A DNA stretch of 64,000 bases from an uncultured SAR116 cluster alpha proteobacterium. Lineage in GTDB: Bacteria > Pseudomonadota > Alphaproteobacteria > Puniceispirillales > Puniceispirillaceae. Location: assembly GCA_902632595.1 (NCBI GenBank), contig CACPDC010000008.1, forward strand, positions 1 to 64,000, given 5' to 3'. Shown in pieces: positions 8,939 to 16,839 of the stretch. How positions within the stretch are numbered: the stretch's first letter is position 1; the number at the start of each line of letters is the position of its first letter. The translations under genes and the position numbers were made by a program. The notes under the pieces are model-generated. The model saw only the letters and a program-made list of their open reading frames with translations. It did not search any database and was not told the DNA's origin.

Positions 8939-8983
8939 AACAACAATAAGAACACCCTCTGGAGCGTCTTAAAGCTTGTTGTT
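8939..8983. repeat. Imperfect long hairpin between polysaccharide lyase and sulfatase genes
   Basis: AACAACAA (8939-8946) pairs with TTGTTGTT (8976-8983), and the inner TAAGA (8947-8951) pairs with TCTTA (8967-8971). This gives 13 pairs with one four-base bulge and a 15-base loop. No T-run follows immediately on either strand, so it is not a standard intrinsic terminator, but it lies just past the lyase stop and could slow transcription or protect the mRNA end. Confidence 0.4.
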
Positions 8984-9037
8984 CCCTCACTTATATCCTA
9001 CTTTAGTTGGTTAGATAGGCATTGCTTGATTTAATAT

Positions 9038-9943
9038 CTAATCTACTGGAGACAACGAAGTGTTGAAATTTATATCAACTTCTTCAATAGAATTCCCAGT
9101 TCTGATTTCATCGTAAAAAACAACTTGTGTTGGCATCTCGTCTGTCTTTCTTCTTTTTTTATATTTCGTTAAAAAACTTCTATAGATTCCGTATTTAAAA
9201 TAGATTTCTTGCGGTTCAAAAAGAATCGGATTTTCATCTATTTGAAATTTCTTTTCTCCATTAAGCCAACCAATCATTTTATGATTTTTAAAATCTAAAC
9301 AAAAAGAAATATCTGTCCATTTAGACTTTAATTCTTTTAACTTCGCGAAAGTTCGTTCAACTGTTTGATCACGCACATTTTTGGGGTCGCCAGATAACTT
9401 ATGCCATTTAAAGACTAGTTTTCCTTTCTTTGCCCCAATCTGGATTAGTGGGGGAAAAGATTTCAAACCCCCAGCTTTTCCCTCAGGACCACCAATTTGA
9501 TGCACCTGGCCTAAATCTGTATTGGTTGGATGAACATCAACAAAGTTGGGTGCGATTTTTAAACTATAAAAATAGCATTTTTGTCCCACTGGTTTCTGCC
9601 TAGGTCTACTAGAAAATTCAAATCTCTCTCTATCATTTTCACAATCATTCCAACCATCCATTGGGAAACAATCCCCGTTCCTTAATTCAAAACGCTGGTA
9701 TTTGCTTCCCATTCTTGCTTCGGATTTATCTATTAGTAATGAAAAATTATAATCCTTTTGCCCCTCACCATATGTGAAATGGTTTGCATACCCAGAGTGA
9801 ATAGGAGCGGTTAAAGCTATTTTACCATTCTCAAAAAAAATAGTTGTTTCATCGGCTTTAGAAAGGCTAACCCCCTCTGCGATAGCAAAAAGGGCAAGAA
9901 AAAATACTACTGTGATATTTAGGCTGATTTGCATGGTTTCCAT
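9038..9943 (-). CDS. Secreted polysaccharide lyase (heparin lyase I-like family)
   Basis: A 301-residue protein with a signal peptide (hydrophobic residues 10-24, likely cut around 30). The segment QRFELRNGDC near residue 85, the central HQIGG region, the KWTDISF segment and a C-terminal YGIYRS stretch followed by VVFYDEIR are typical of beta-jelly-roll lyases of the PF14099 group. Such enzymes break acidic glycans by beta-elimination; the glycan is unknown. Together with the nearby sulfatase it suggests breakdown of a sulfated uronic-acid polysaccharide such as an algal one. ATG 9943 and ATG 9934 are both possible starts; the first overlaps the upstream gene by 25 bases. Confidence 0.75.
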   Translation of the reverse strand: METMQISLNITVVFFLALFAIAEGVSLSKADETTIFFENGKIALTAPIHSGYANHFTYGEGQKDYNFSLLIDKSEARMGSKYQRFELRNGDCFPMDGWNDCENDRERFEFSSRPRQKPVGQKCYFYSLKIAPNFVDVHPTNTDLGQVHQIGGPEGKAGGLKSFPPLIQIGAKKGKLVFKWHKLSGDPKNVRDQTVERTFAKLKELKSKWTDISFCLDFKNHKMIGWLNGEKKFQIDENPILFEPQEIYFKYGIYRSFLTKYKKRRKTDEMPTQVVFYDEIRTGNSIEEVDINFNTSLSPVD

Positions 9944-10248
9944 CTCTTTAATGACACTGATGTAATCACTACACGAAACAATCCATCTAATTTATTTCTA
10001 CAATGTTTTAGATGTTCAATCCGCTCTCTATTACCAATTGCATCTTTCCAAAAATTATTCGACTGATTTTCTGGAAGATTAAAAGTGTCCCAGTAAGGCT
10101 TTCGATCTTTATATTTTAATTGGTCTTTCCAGATTGTTACCGCTACCGTACCCATGTCTTCAGATATAGCACTCCAAGATGTATAAACATTTTTTTGTTT
10201 TGTTCCAAAATGCTCAAATGCGCTTTTTTTGGTGTAATCTTTTGGCAT
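9919..10248 (-). CDS. Hypothetical protein, possibly C-terminally truncated
   Basis: A 109-residue soluble protein containing SWSAISEDMGTVAVTIWKD and a later GNRERIEHLKHCRNKLDG helix ending in FRVVI. I have the impression of an uncharacterised family of about 140-150 residues with this pattern, so the last 30-40 residues may be missing. The end overlaps the lyase signal peptide region in another frame, which fits loss of the original 3' end. Function unknown; whether it is a working gene is uncertain. Confidence 0.45.
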   Translation of the reverse strand: MPKDYTKKSAFEHFGTKQKNVYTSWSAISEDMGTVAVTIWKDQLKYKDRKPYWDTFNLPENQSNNFWKDAIGNRERIEHLKHCRNKLDGLFRVVITSVSLKRWKPCKSA

Positions 10249-10347
10249 ACTGCTACTTACCTCTTTTTTAAACGACTAATGTTTATTTGCTGGAATTATT
10301 TTCTACGGATAGCTTTTTATTGGGTTAAGGTTTTTGAAGATAAAATC

Positions 10348-10569
10348 TCAATTGAAAGGAAAATTAGAGCGCGGCGTATCGGGTATTAAAAGCCTTAGTT
10401 CCTTATCATCTGCAACAGGTATACAAATAAATTTAGGGACAGCCATACCTAAGTCGCGCAGTTCCATACCACTATTCTGGGCTGAAGCGTAACAACTTCC
10501 AGCATCATCAAACCTCAAACCAGAATCTAAAAAGTTTCCAGTTAATACCCATATCAAAAGGAATTTCAT
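10348..10569 (-). CDS. Small secreted protein, hypothetical
   Basis: A 73-residue protein with a short hydrophobic N-terminus (residues 2-14) like a signal peptide, followed by a mature part with two cysteines (C27 in GSCYAS and C49 in FICIPV) that could form a disulfide bond in the periplasm. An AGGGG ribosome-binding sequence lies several bases upstream of the ATG. Small alphaproteobacterial proteins of this build are common and uncharacterised. Confidence 0.5.
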   Translation of the reverse strand: MKFLLIWVLTGNFLDSGLRFDDAGSCYASAQNSGMELRDLGMAVPKFICIPVADDKELRLLIPDTPRSNFPFN

Positions 10570-10628
10570 TCATCACCCCTATGTTTAAAAAACTAATTTT
10601 TATCATAATCCCAAATCTGAATTTTTGT

Positions 10629-10904
10629 CTACATTCTTGGAATTTTTCCTCGCCAAGTATCAATAAGACCAAAGACATACAAAATGTATCTTGTGGCAAA
10701 AAATAATGAAAATAGCATTACCGCGTCTATAATAATCCACACAAAAAGATTGAAGTTACCATTATCTGTGACATGAAATATAAAGGGAAGGATAAATCTA
10801 TCACCTATAACCGTCATAAACAGAAAAGCCACTAAAATAGGTATTCCATTTCTTAGCATATAATCTTTATAAAGAAATTTTCTAATTAATCTATTATATG
10901 GCAT
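10629..10904 (-). CDS. Small two-pass membrane protein, hypothetical
   Basis: A 91-residue protein with two hydrophobic segments (about residues 21-42 and 52-76) flanked by basic residues, fitting an inner-membrane protein with both ends on the cytoplasmic side. No recognised family and no clear ribosome-binding site ahead of the ATG. It is the last gene before the gene-free stretch that leads to tRNA-Pro. Confidence 0.45.
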   Translation of the reverse strand: MPYNRLIRKFLYKDYMLRNGIPILVAFLFMTVIGDRFILPFIFHVTDNGNFNLFVWIIIDAVMLFSLFFATRYILYVFGLIDTWRGKIPRM

Positions 10905-11090
10905 TATAGATGTTCAGTCTTCTGAAATAATTAAACGACGTTAAATTACACTAACGATGACACAAAAACATGATAAAATAGTGGTTCATAAAAATTTAAC
11001 ACAGCGACAAAGCTTACATCGTCGCACGTGCGATCTGTTTTAGATAAGAATATGAATTAATAAAAATGTCTTATACACTGTTTTTATGTA

Positions 11091-11106
11091 TTTATTAATT
11101 AATAAA
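11091..11106. repeat. 16-bp perfect AT palindrome
   Basis: TTTATTAATTAATAAA reads identically on both strands. Being pure A/T it could be chance in such DNA, but its length is notable; it could be a binding site for a dimeric protein or a cruciform-forming sequence. Confidence 0.45.
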
Positions 11107-11131
11107 ATAGCTCCTATATATTACTTATATA

Positions 11132-11251
11132 TACCCTATTCTTCTCATAACATAACCAATTACCGTCCCTTCAATAGGGTAAGGTAATTGGTAATTGGGA
11201 TAATATTCGTATATAACACATAACGATCTGGACTATTAAAGGATATTATCC
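11132..11251. repeat. Interleaved inverted repeats (possible structured RNA or switch)
   Basis: TACCCTATT (11132-11140) is complementary to AATAGGGTA (11173-11181), and CCAATTACC (11156-11164) is complementary to GGTAATTGG, which occurs twice with a period of seven bases (11183-11191 and 11190-11198). The pairs interlock in the order A-B-A'-B', so they would form a pseudoknot or two mutually exclusive hairpins. A third pair, GGATAATATTC (11198-11208) with GGATATTATCC (11241-11251), has ten of eleven positions matched. Strand and function are unknown. Confidence 0.5.
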
Positions 11252-11541
11252 GTATCAGAACTTATCTATATTTATATACTTATACCCTTATATTCACCCT
11301 ACCCTTTGGTGATGTGATGGTTATTGATGAGAACTGATAGTGGAATCTCTTTAGCATCATCTGATACCAAAAACTGTTTGTCAACGACTCAGAGAGCTCC
11401 TGAGAGCCAATAAATGGCATTTAATTGATCACCCGATGGCCAACAAGGGAAGTACTTTGTTTTGGCGTTCGTCTTTAATGCCAAAAAAACTTCTATGTGT
11501 TTGAGAGATCTAACTGTTGATAAAAGAATCAGTCGTATAAA

Positions 11542-11564
11542 TTTTGAACCAGTTTTTGAACCAG
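11542..11564. repeat. Tandem direct repeat of about 12 bases
   Basis: TTTTGAACCAG (11542-11552) is followed directly by TTTTTGAACCAG (11553-11564). Two copies only. It lies 70 bases from the tRNA-Pro 3' end, so a link to an old attachment region is possible but unproved. Confidence 0.5.
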
Positions 11565-11632
11565 ATTATCTTTTTAGCCAAAATATATCTTCGATGAGAT
11601 ACATTTAATATATTGTATTAATTGAAGAAATT

Positions 11633-11709
11633 TGGTCGGAGCGGCGGGATTCGAACCCACGACCCCTACACCCCCAGTGTAGTGCGCTACCAGGCTGCGC
11701 CACGCTCCG
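11633..11709 (-). tRNA. tRNA-Pro (GGG)
   Basis: The minus strand folds as a complete tRNA: a seven-pair acceptor stem (CGGAGCG with CGCTCCG), an anticodon stem CTACA/TGTAG enclosing a seven-base loop with anticodon GGG, and a T-arm with GGTTCGAATCC. Discriminator A and an encoded CCA end follow at 11636-11633. It lies upstream on the map from, and downstream in transcription of, the merR-ihfA genes, a common alphaproteobacterial arrangement. Its 3' end faces the accessory-looking left segment. Confidence 0.97.
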
Positions 11710-11759
11710 TTATCTAAAATTATAAATTTTAACTACAGCATTTATTAGATAGAAATGAG

Positions 11760-12188
11760 TCATTTTGATAACCTGAAAATGATTTCATCTAAGCGTTTTT
11801 CACTTTCTCTAAGTATTTTCAATATTTTCGCTTTGTTATCTGTTCCATTTATCAAGTTAATTTCTTTGCTTGATTTGCTCCCGTCATAATTCTCAACTGG
11901 CTCTGTTTTGCTTATCATTTTGGACTTATCAAGGTTAGATTTTAAATCTGACTTGAGAACTTTTTGTGCTCCTTTTATCGTATATCCTTCTTGATACAAC
12001 AATGTTCTTATGCGGTTAAGTACATCGATATCTTCTGACCGGTAATAGCGTCTTCCTCCACTCCGCTTAATTGGCTTTACTTGGCTAAACTTAGTCTCCC
12101 AAAATCTTAATACATGAGATGGAACATCTATTTTTTTTGATACTTCTGATATTGTTTTATATGCGCCAACCGATTTCTCAGTTATCAT
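11760..12188 (-). CDS. MerR-family transcriptional regulator
   Basis: A 142-residue DNA-binding protein. Residues 10-80 form a MerR winged helix-turn-helix: the [20 protein letters not shown] recognition part is followed by the GGRRYYR wing, then the [10 protein letters not shown] helix. The C-terminal part is short and carries no cysteines for metal sensing, so the signal is unknown. The start ATG overlaps the ihfA stop (ATGA), indicating translational coupling; this pair next to tRNA-Pro is a conserved alphaproteobacterial layout. Confidence 0.9.
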   Translation of the reverse strand: MITEKSVGAYKTISEVSKKIDVPSHVLRFWETKFSQVKPIKRSGGRRYYRSEDIDVLNRIRTLLYQEGYTIKGAQKVLKSDLKSNLDKSKMISKTEPVENYDGSKSSKEINLINGTDNKAKILKILRESEKRLDEIIFRLSK

Positions 12189-12472
12189 TTGTTTACTCTT
12201 TGACGCAGAGAAATGGATGGGTGAAATGATAGTACACGACGAGGTGTAATACGTGCTTCTATTCCGGTTTTTGGATTTCTACCTATGCGCTCTTTTTTTG
12301 AACGCACGCTAAATGTTCCAAAAGATGATAATTTTACATTTTCACCATTAATAAAACAGTTTGTCATTTTCTCGAGCACGTCTTCGACTAATTGAGACGA
12401 CTCGTTTCTAGAAAGACCTACCTCTAGATGTACCGCTTGCGAAAGATCAGAACGTGTCAGTGTTTTTTTCAT
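12185..12472 (-). CDS. ihfA: Integration host factor subunit alpha
   Basis: IHF alpha, the DNA-bending protein that works as a heterodimer with IHF beta in the nucleoid. The protein has the family's [11 protein letters not shown]-terminus, a GLSRNES helix, and the DNA-binding arm [12 protein letters not shown] followed by ITPRRVLSF. Upstream in-frame TTG and ATG codons exist at 12493 and 12487, but the residues between (TMLIFF) do not fit the family, so I start at the ATG at 12472 (95 residues). The end overlaps the merR start by four bases. Confidence 0.93.
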   Translation of the reverse strand: MKKTLTRSDLSQAVHLEVGLSRNESSQLVEDVLEKMTNCFINGENVKLSSFGTFSVRSKKERIGRNPKTGIEARITPRRVLSFHPSISLRQRVNK

Positions 12473-12535
12473 AAAAAAAATTAACATCGTCAATTAGTCG
12501 AGTCAACTCTTTGAAACTATTGTGTTGTTTTTCAA

Positions 12536-13510
12536 TTAAACCGGTCGACCATATCTAACTAAACTAGCACCCCAGCTTAAACCTCCACCAATTGCCTCCA
12601 GTGCTAATAAATGCCCAGGTTTAATTTTTCCACTTTCCACTCCATAATTCAGTGCAAGTGGTATAGATGCTGCAGAGGTGTTAGCATGCTCGGATACTGT
12701 TTTGATGACCTTTTCATCTGGTAAATTAAGTTTTTTTTGCATCGCATTGATAATTCTAATATTAGCTTGGTGAGGAACTAACCAGTCTATATCACTTGGA
12801 GTCAAATTGGCCAAAGTTAACACCTCATCCATGGCTGTAGCAAGTTTTTCAACGGCGTGTTTAAATACGTCTCTCCCTCGCATTTTTACATGACCGACTG
12901 TCCCGGTCTTAGACACACCTCCATCAACATATAAAATATCTTTATAACGACCGTCTGAATATAGTTTGTTAGCAATTATACCGTAGCCTAATTTACTATT
13001 TTCCGCCTGCAATACCACTGCCCCAGCACCATCACCAAACAATACACATGTAGACCTATCTTCCCAATCGAGTAGTTTGGTAAAAGTTTCTGCCCCAATC
13101 ACCAATGCATTATTACTTTGACCAGAAGACATAAGACCGTTGGCAACGGAGAGCGCATAAACAAACCCCGCGCACACGGCCTGAACATCAAATGCAAATG
13201 CATTTTCAGCGCCAAGCTTTTGTTGAACTATGGTTGCTGTTGAAGGAAAAGTGTAATCTGGCGTCGTTGTTGCTAAAATAATACAATCAATGTCACTTAT
13301 AGCAACACCAGATTTTTTTAATGCTTGATGGGCGGCTTTTACCGCTAGATCTGAAGTAAGTTCTTCTGGATTAGCTTTTCTTCTGGATACTATACCTGTT
13401 CGCTGCCTAATCCAATTATCATCTGTATCTAAAAATTTACTCAATTCGTCATTAGTGAGAATTCCTTCCGGCAAATAAGCGCCCACACCTGTCATTAAAA
13501 TCTGTTTCAT
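12536..13510 (-). CDS. fabH: 3-oxoacyl-ACP synthase III
   Basis: FabH condenses acetyl-CoA with malonyl-ACP to start type II fatty acid synthesis in the cytoplasm. The catalytic triad is visible: the cysteine in AVCAGF (C113), the histidine in PHQANIR and the asparagine in HANTSAAS. Length (324) is normal. It follows plsX with an 11-base gap on the same strand, the usual plsX-fabH pair linking phospholipid and fatty acid synthesis. Confidence 0.97.
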   Translation of the reverse strand: MKQILMTGVGAYLPEGILTNDELSKFLDTDDNWIRQRTGIVSRRKANPEELTSDLAVKAAHQALKKSGVAISDIDCIILATTTPDYTFPSTATIVQQKLGAENAFAFDVQAVCAGFVYALSVANGLMSSGQSNNALVIGAETFTKLLDWEDRSTCVLFGDGAGAVVLQAENSKLGYGIIANKLYSDGRYKDILYVDGGVSKTGTVGHVKMRGRDVFKHAVEKLATAMDEVLTLANLTPSDIDWLVPHQANIRIINAMQKKLNLPDEKVIKTVSEHANTSAASIPLALNYGVESGKIKPGHLLALEAIGGGLSWGASLVRYGRPV

Positions 13511-13521
13511 TAGATTATGTA

Positions 13522-14556
13522 CTATTCTGCACTAAATTGAATGACTTTTTCTGCGGCAGAAATAGAGTCATTAACTTTTGGAATAAACTCGTGTTTGACC
13601 AAGTCACAGGCGACCCCAATCGCATTTGAAAAACCAATTGAGTCAGCGCCACCATGAGACTTAACACAAACTCCGTTTAAACCCAACAAAATAGCACCGT
13701 TATAATATCGTGGATCAACGGTTCTCCGCATTTTAATAAAAGCAGTTCGGGTGAGTAAAAATCCAATCCTGCTCAATATCGAGCTCCTAAATGTTTTTCT
13801 TAAATGGTGCATAAAGAATTTGGCTGTACCTTCTGCAGTTTTGAGAGCAACGTTGCCTGTGAAACCGTCTGTTACTATCACATCTGTATTGCCAGTTACA
13901 ATATCGGAGCCTTCTATAAACCCAACATAATTGAGGTTCAACGTTTCGTCAGATAGAGCTGTACCAGCTCGTCTTAAATAATCAAAACCTTTTTGATCCT
14001 CTTCCCCAACATTAAGAATTCCGACTGATGCATTGTTTTTACCTGTAATTGCAGAACAAAATGAAGCTCCCATAATTCCAAACTGCACTAAATTTCTTTC
14101 ATCGACCTCTATATTGGCACCTAGATCAAGCATGCAACACAAGCCTTTTAATGTTGGTATAAAACCAGCTATAGCTGGCCTAGTTACACCACTAATCATT
14201 TTTAATTGTAGTTTAGACATTGCCATTAAGGCCCCTGTATTTCCTGCCGAAACGATAGCATCAGCGTTATCTGTTGCAACTTCATTCACAGCCAACCACA
14301 TTGAGGTCTTTTTACCACGTCTTAACACTTGAGCAGGTCTCGCATCGGGTGCAACTATATCATCCGCATGGATAATTTTTGCATCATTCAAATTTTTATA
14401 TTTTTTTATAAGAGCTCTAATTTTTTTACTTTCACCAATAAAACTCAAATTTAAATAGGGATATCGTTTTCGTGCTATACTTGCTCCCGCGATAACAATA
14501 GCAGGTGCATTATCTCCCCCCATAGCATCTAAAGCAATTCTTACATTTGATGACAC
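13522..14556 (-). CDS. plsX: Phosphate acyltransferase PlsX
   Basis: PlsX makes acyl-phosphate from acyl-ACP, the acyl donor for the PlsY glycerol-3-phosphate acyltransferase. The N-terminus IALDAMGGDNAP and the SAGNTGALMA stretch are diagnostic. At 344 residues it is full length. It lies between the DUF177 gene and fabH in a minus-strand run. Confidence 0.97.
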   Translation of the reverse strand: MSSNVRIALDAMGGDNAPAIVIAGASIARKRYPYLNLSFIGESKKIRALIKKYKNLNDAKIIHADDIVAPDARPAQVLRRGKKTSMWLAVNEVATDNADAIVSAGNTGALMAMSKLQLKMISGVTRPAIAGFIPTLKGLCCMLDLGANIEVDERNLVQFGIMGASFCSAITGKNNASVGILNVGEEDQKGFDYLRRAGTALSDETLNLNYVGFIEGSDIVTGNTDVIVTDGFTGNVALKTAEGTAKFFMHHLRKTFRSSILSRIGFLLTRTAFIKMRRTVDPRYYNGAILLGLNGVCVKSHGGADSIGFSNAIGVACDLVKHEFIPKVNDSISAAEKVIQFSAE

Positions 14557-14599
14557 TTTGTAAGACTCCCAAATTTATCTAAAAAAACACTAGGTCGTT

Positions 14600-15112
14600 T
14601 CACTTTTTTAAAATAGCAAGTTTTGCAAACATATTCTCTTTAGTTTCTTCACTTCCAAAAAAGTGGTTTTCAGGGGTGTTCTCGAGTTTCGGAAAAGACT
14701 CTGCTTCAACACCAATAATTTGCGCAACTAGCTCTCCTACATTCAACATGCTTGTTTCCAGCATTTCTACATCAGGACCATTTATATCAATATCCGTTAT
14801 TTTAGAAACATTATTATTTTGAAGAACATATCTTTCTTCCAATCTTATATCTAGTTTTTCTTTTACAGGTTTGCTTGTAACAACACAACTTTGTGTTATA
14901 TTGGCCTTTAAGTTTCCTGCCAACTCCCAGCAATTTTCAGAAATTTTTTCAAAGCTAAATGATAAAACAACTTCTGATAATTCTAAAAAATTGAACCGAT
15001 TTTTTAGTTTGATACAAGCATTGGAATCTAGAACACCTACCAGATTAAGTTTAGAGAAGCGGTCATCTATTGATAAAAGATCTATTTGTTTATCAAAGTT
15101 CATTTTTTGCAT
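14600..15112 (-). CDS. DUF177 (YceD-like) family protein
   Basis: A 170-residue protein of the DUF177/YceD family, recognised by the CVVTSKPV segment around residue 75 and by its place before plsX. The E. coli relative YceD is linked to 23S rRNA accumulation and sits beside rpmF; here rpmF is not adjacent, as is usual in alphaproteobacteria. An AGAGAG sequence lies about seven bases before the ATG. Function in this organism is inferred from the family. Confidence 0.85.
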   Translation of the reverse strand: MQKMNFDKQIDLLSIDDRFSKLNLVGVLDSNACIKLKNRFNFLELSEVVLSFSFEKISENCWELAGNLKANITQSCVVTSKPVKEKLDIRLEERYVLQNNNVSKITDIDINGPDVEMLETSMLNVGELVAQIIGVEAESFPKLENTPENHFFGSEETKENMFAKLAILKK

Positions 15113-15123
15113 AAATAATCTCT

Positions 15124-15714
15124 CTAATTACTGTTGGTAACCTCACTTAAACACGCCACGATCAATAAATTTATATCAAATTCTTCTGAAGTTACATAAT
15201 TCATATCTAAATTTGACATTTTCTTATAGAATTTCAATACAAACCTAGTTATCTTGCTATCTTCATTTACCCTGCCATCTTCCCGATATAAATTTCTAGA
15301 AAGCGCGTCAGCAAGAAGTAATGCGTTATTATTTTCTAAACTTTTTGAATACTTAGTTAGTCTCCCCATAAAGCTCTCTGACATAATTTTAACTCTTTTC
15401 CCCACTCCTAGGTCACCAGCACCCATCTCGCGCAGCGTTTCGTCGATATCCTTAAACATCGTATCAAATAAAAGTTGACTAAATTCCCTTGTTTTATTGG
15501 GTTCTTGACTAAGCTTTTGCATAAAAATGCTAACTATTAGGCAAAGCATATCAAATCTCCCGTCAAACGTATCTGAGACCTGAAATTCAGTATAAAATAC
15601 AGTTTTTCTGCTTGCCTGAAGGCATCTATAATATGCTTTTCGATAAATTTCTAATTCAGTTTTCGAGTTTCTAAACAAAATATCAGATATTTTTTTGATA
15701 AACGCTTTCTCCAT
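15124..15714 (-). CDS. Ubiquinol-cytochrome c chaperone (CBP3/UQCC) family protein
   Basis: A 196-residue homologue of mitochondrial Cbp3/UQCC1, which helps cytochrome b and bc1 complex assembly. The segments FDGRFDMLCL, LFDTMFKDIDETLREMG and GVGKRVK are typical. A GTG at 15717 directly precedes the chosen ATG; an AAGGA sequence lies within range of both. The gene is divergent from bamE and followed by DUF177-plsX-fabH, the standard alphaproteobacterial order. Confidence 0.88.
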   Translation of the reverse strand: MEKAFIKKISDILFRNSKTELEIYRKAYYRCLQASRKTVFYTEFQVSDTFDGRFDMLCLIVSIFMQKLSQEPNKTREFSQLLFDTMFKDIDETLREMGAGDLGVGKRVKIMSESFMGRLTKYSKSLENNNALLLADALSRNLYREDGRVNEDSKITRFVLKFYKKMSNLDMNYVTSEEFDINLLIVACLSEVTNSN

Positions 15715-15803
15715 CACAAATCATCCTTATAATATATTGACCTTAGCTAGTAGAATGAGCATTTAATAGTACGGTAATAGCAGAATAATGCAGGAAACCA
15801 CAA

Positions 15804-16319
15804 ATGGATAGAGTAAAGCTTATCTCAAGTTATATTAACTTTAGCAATAAGAAACCTAAATTTATGACTAAATTTTCTGAGATGATGAGGCTGTTGACCA
15901 CTCATTTTTGCTCAGTTTTAGCATTATTATTTTTTTTGTCATGCGCGGCTGAAGAAACCACTCATGGGAATCAAATTGATAAAATCGATATAGACAAGAT
16001 TCAGATAGGATTTACAAGTAAAAAAGACCTTATATTAATTTTAGGCCCCCCAAGTTTTGAGGGTAGTTTTGAATCAGGCAACATATATTACTCCAACGTA
16101 AAGAGGCAATCCCCTCTTGGAAGAAAAGCAATTATAAATTCTAGTGAACTATTCGTATTTTCCTTCGACAAAAATGACCTATTGTTAGAAATGAAGAGCC
16201 TTCAGGAGTTACCAATACCAATAGATTACGAATCTGGCAAAACTAAAGCACCAGGCGTAAGTTTAAGCATTCTAGAACAGATATTTTTTAACCTACAACG
16301 AAGACAAAATACCGAATGA
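15804..16319 (+). CDS. bamE: Outer membrane assembly lipoprotein BamE (SmpA/OmlA)
   Basis: BamE is the small lipoprotein of the beta-barrel assembly machine in the outer membrane. After a signal sequence ending LSC (C47, the probable lipidated cysteine) the mature part shows IQIGFTSKKDLILILG and GNIYYS, typical of the SmpA/OmlA fold. An AGGAAA sequence about seven bases upstream supports the ATG at 15804, although this gives an unusually long 30-residue region before the hydrophobic core; the ATG at 15864 is an alternative. bamA lies at the other end of the window. Confidence 0.87.
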   Translation: MDRVKLISSYINFSNKKPKFMTKFSEMMRLLTTHFCSVLALLFFLSCAAEETTHGNQIDKIDIDKIQIGFTSKKDLILILGPPSFEGSFESGNIYYSNVKRQSPLGRKAIINSSELFVFSFDKNDLLLEMKSLQELPIPIDYESGKTKAPGVSLSILEQIFFNLQRRQNTE

Positions 16320-16344
16320 GTTGAACCTTAGCTTATTTTTTTGC

Positions 16345-16839
16345 CTATTTTGTGCTGCGTAAAGTCTCATCAGGTCTTAACGATTTCGCATTCTTATCCA
16401 AGATTGCATTAATAAAACCAACATCACAATTATAAGCGTCTGCGATAGCGATATATTCTGCTATAACAACTTTAGCAGGTGTTTTAATTAGATGTTTTAA
16501 CTCACAAATTGCTACCAGAAGTATTGTAAAATCGGCTTTTGATAATCGCTTTACACTCCAACCAAAACTAAGTGAACTTGATATTAGATCTTCTAGCGTC
16601 ATCCTATTTGTTTCACAACTTAAGACCAGTTGCTGGAAGTAAAAAATATCAATTTCCTGCACATGCATTTCTTTTGCTACATCAATAGCATAAAATTCCA
16701 AGTAATCTGCTAATGTAACCTCTAATTCTGCCTCTACAAATAAACGTTGAAAAATAAATTGAACCGATGCTATTCGCGCAGCACTCTTTCGACGCATTGG
16801 AACTGGATACTTTTGTATTCGGATATCATCGTCATTCAT
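16345..16839 (-). CDS. nusB: Transcription antitermination factor NusB
   Basis: NusB binds boxA RNA with NusE (S10) in rRNA antitermination. The N-terminal RKSAARIASVQFIFQ helix and the C-terminal VVIAEYIAIADAYN segment are family hallmarks. At 164 residues it has normal alphaproteobacterial length. Its ATG overlaps the ribH stop by four bases, so the two are translationally coupled. Confidence 0.95.
   Translation of the reverse strand: MNDDDIRIQKYPVPMRRKSAARIASVQFIFQRLFVEAELEVTLADYLEFYAIDVAKEMHVQEIDIFYFQQLVLSCETNRMTLEDLISSSLSFGWSVKRLSKADFTILLVAICELKHLIKTPAKVVIAEYIAIADAYNCDVGFINAILDKNAKSLRPDETLRSTK

Larger units (their letters stand above)
10905..11632. other. Gene-free, repeat-rich stretch beside tRNA-Pro
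   Basis: I see no supportable protein gene in these 728 bases on either strand. The stretch is very AT-rich and contains a perfect 16-bp palindrome, a nested set of inverted repeats around 11132-11251, and a tandem 12-base repeat at 11542-11564. It abuts the 3' end of the tRNA-Pro gene, a common insertion point for mobile DNA. It may hold a structured RNA, remnants of an attachment region or decayed coding DNA. Confidence 0.5.

Noticed and set aside
10508-10699. 63-codon minus-strand frame
   Set aside because: It overlaps two better candidates (10348-10569 and 10629-10904) and its composition is not protein-like.
11340-11564. Possible decayed integrase gene next to tRNA-Pro
   Set aside because: I translated both strands in part and found only short frames with no tyrosine-recombinase motif, so the idea is unsupported.
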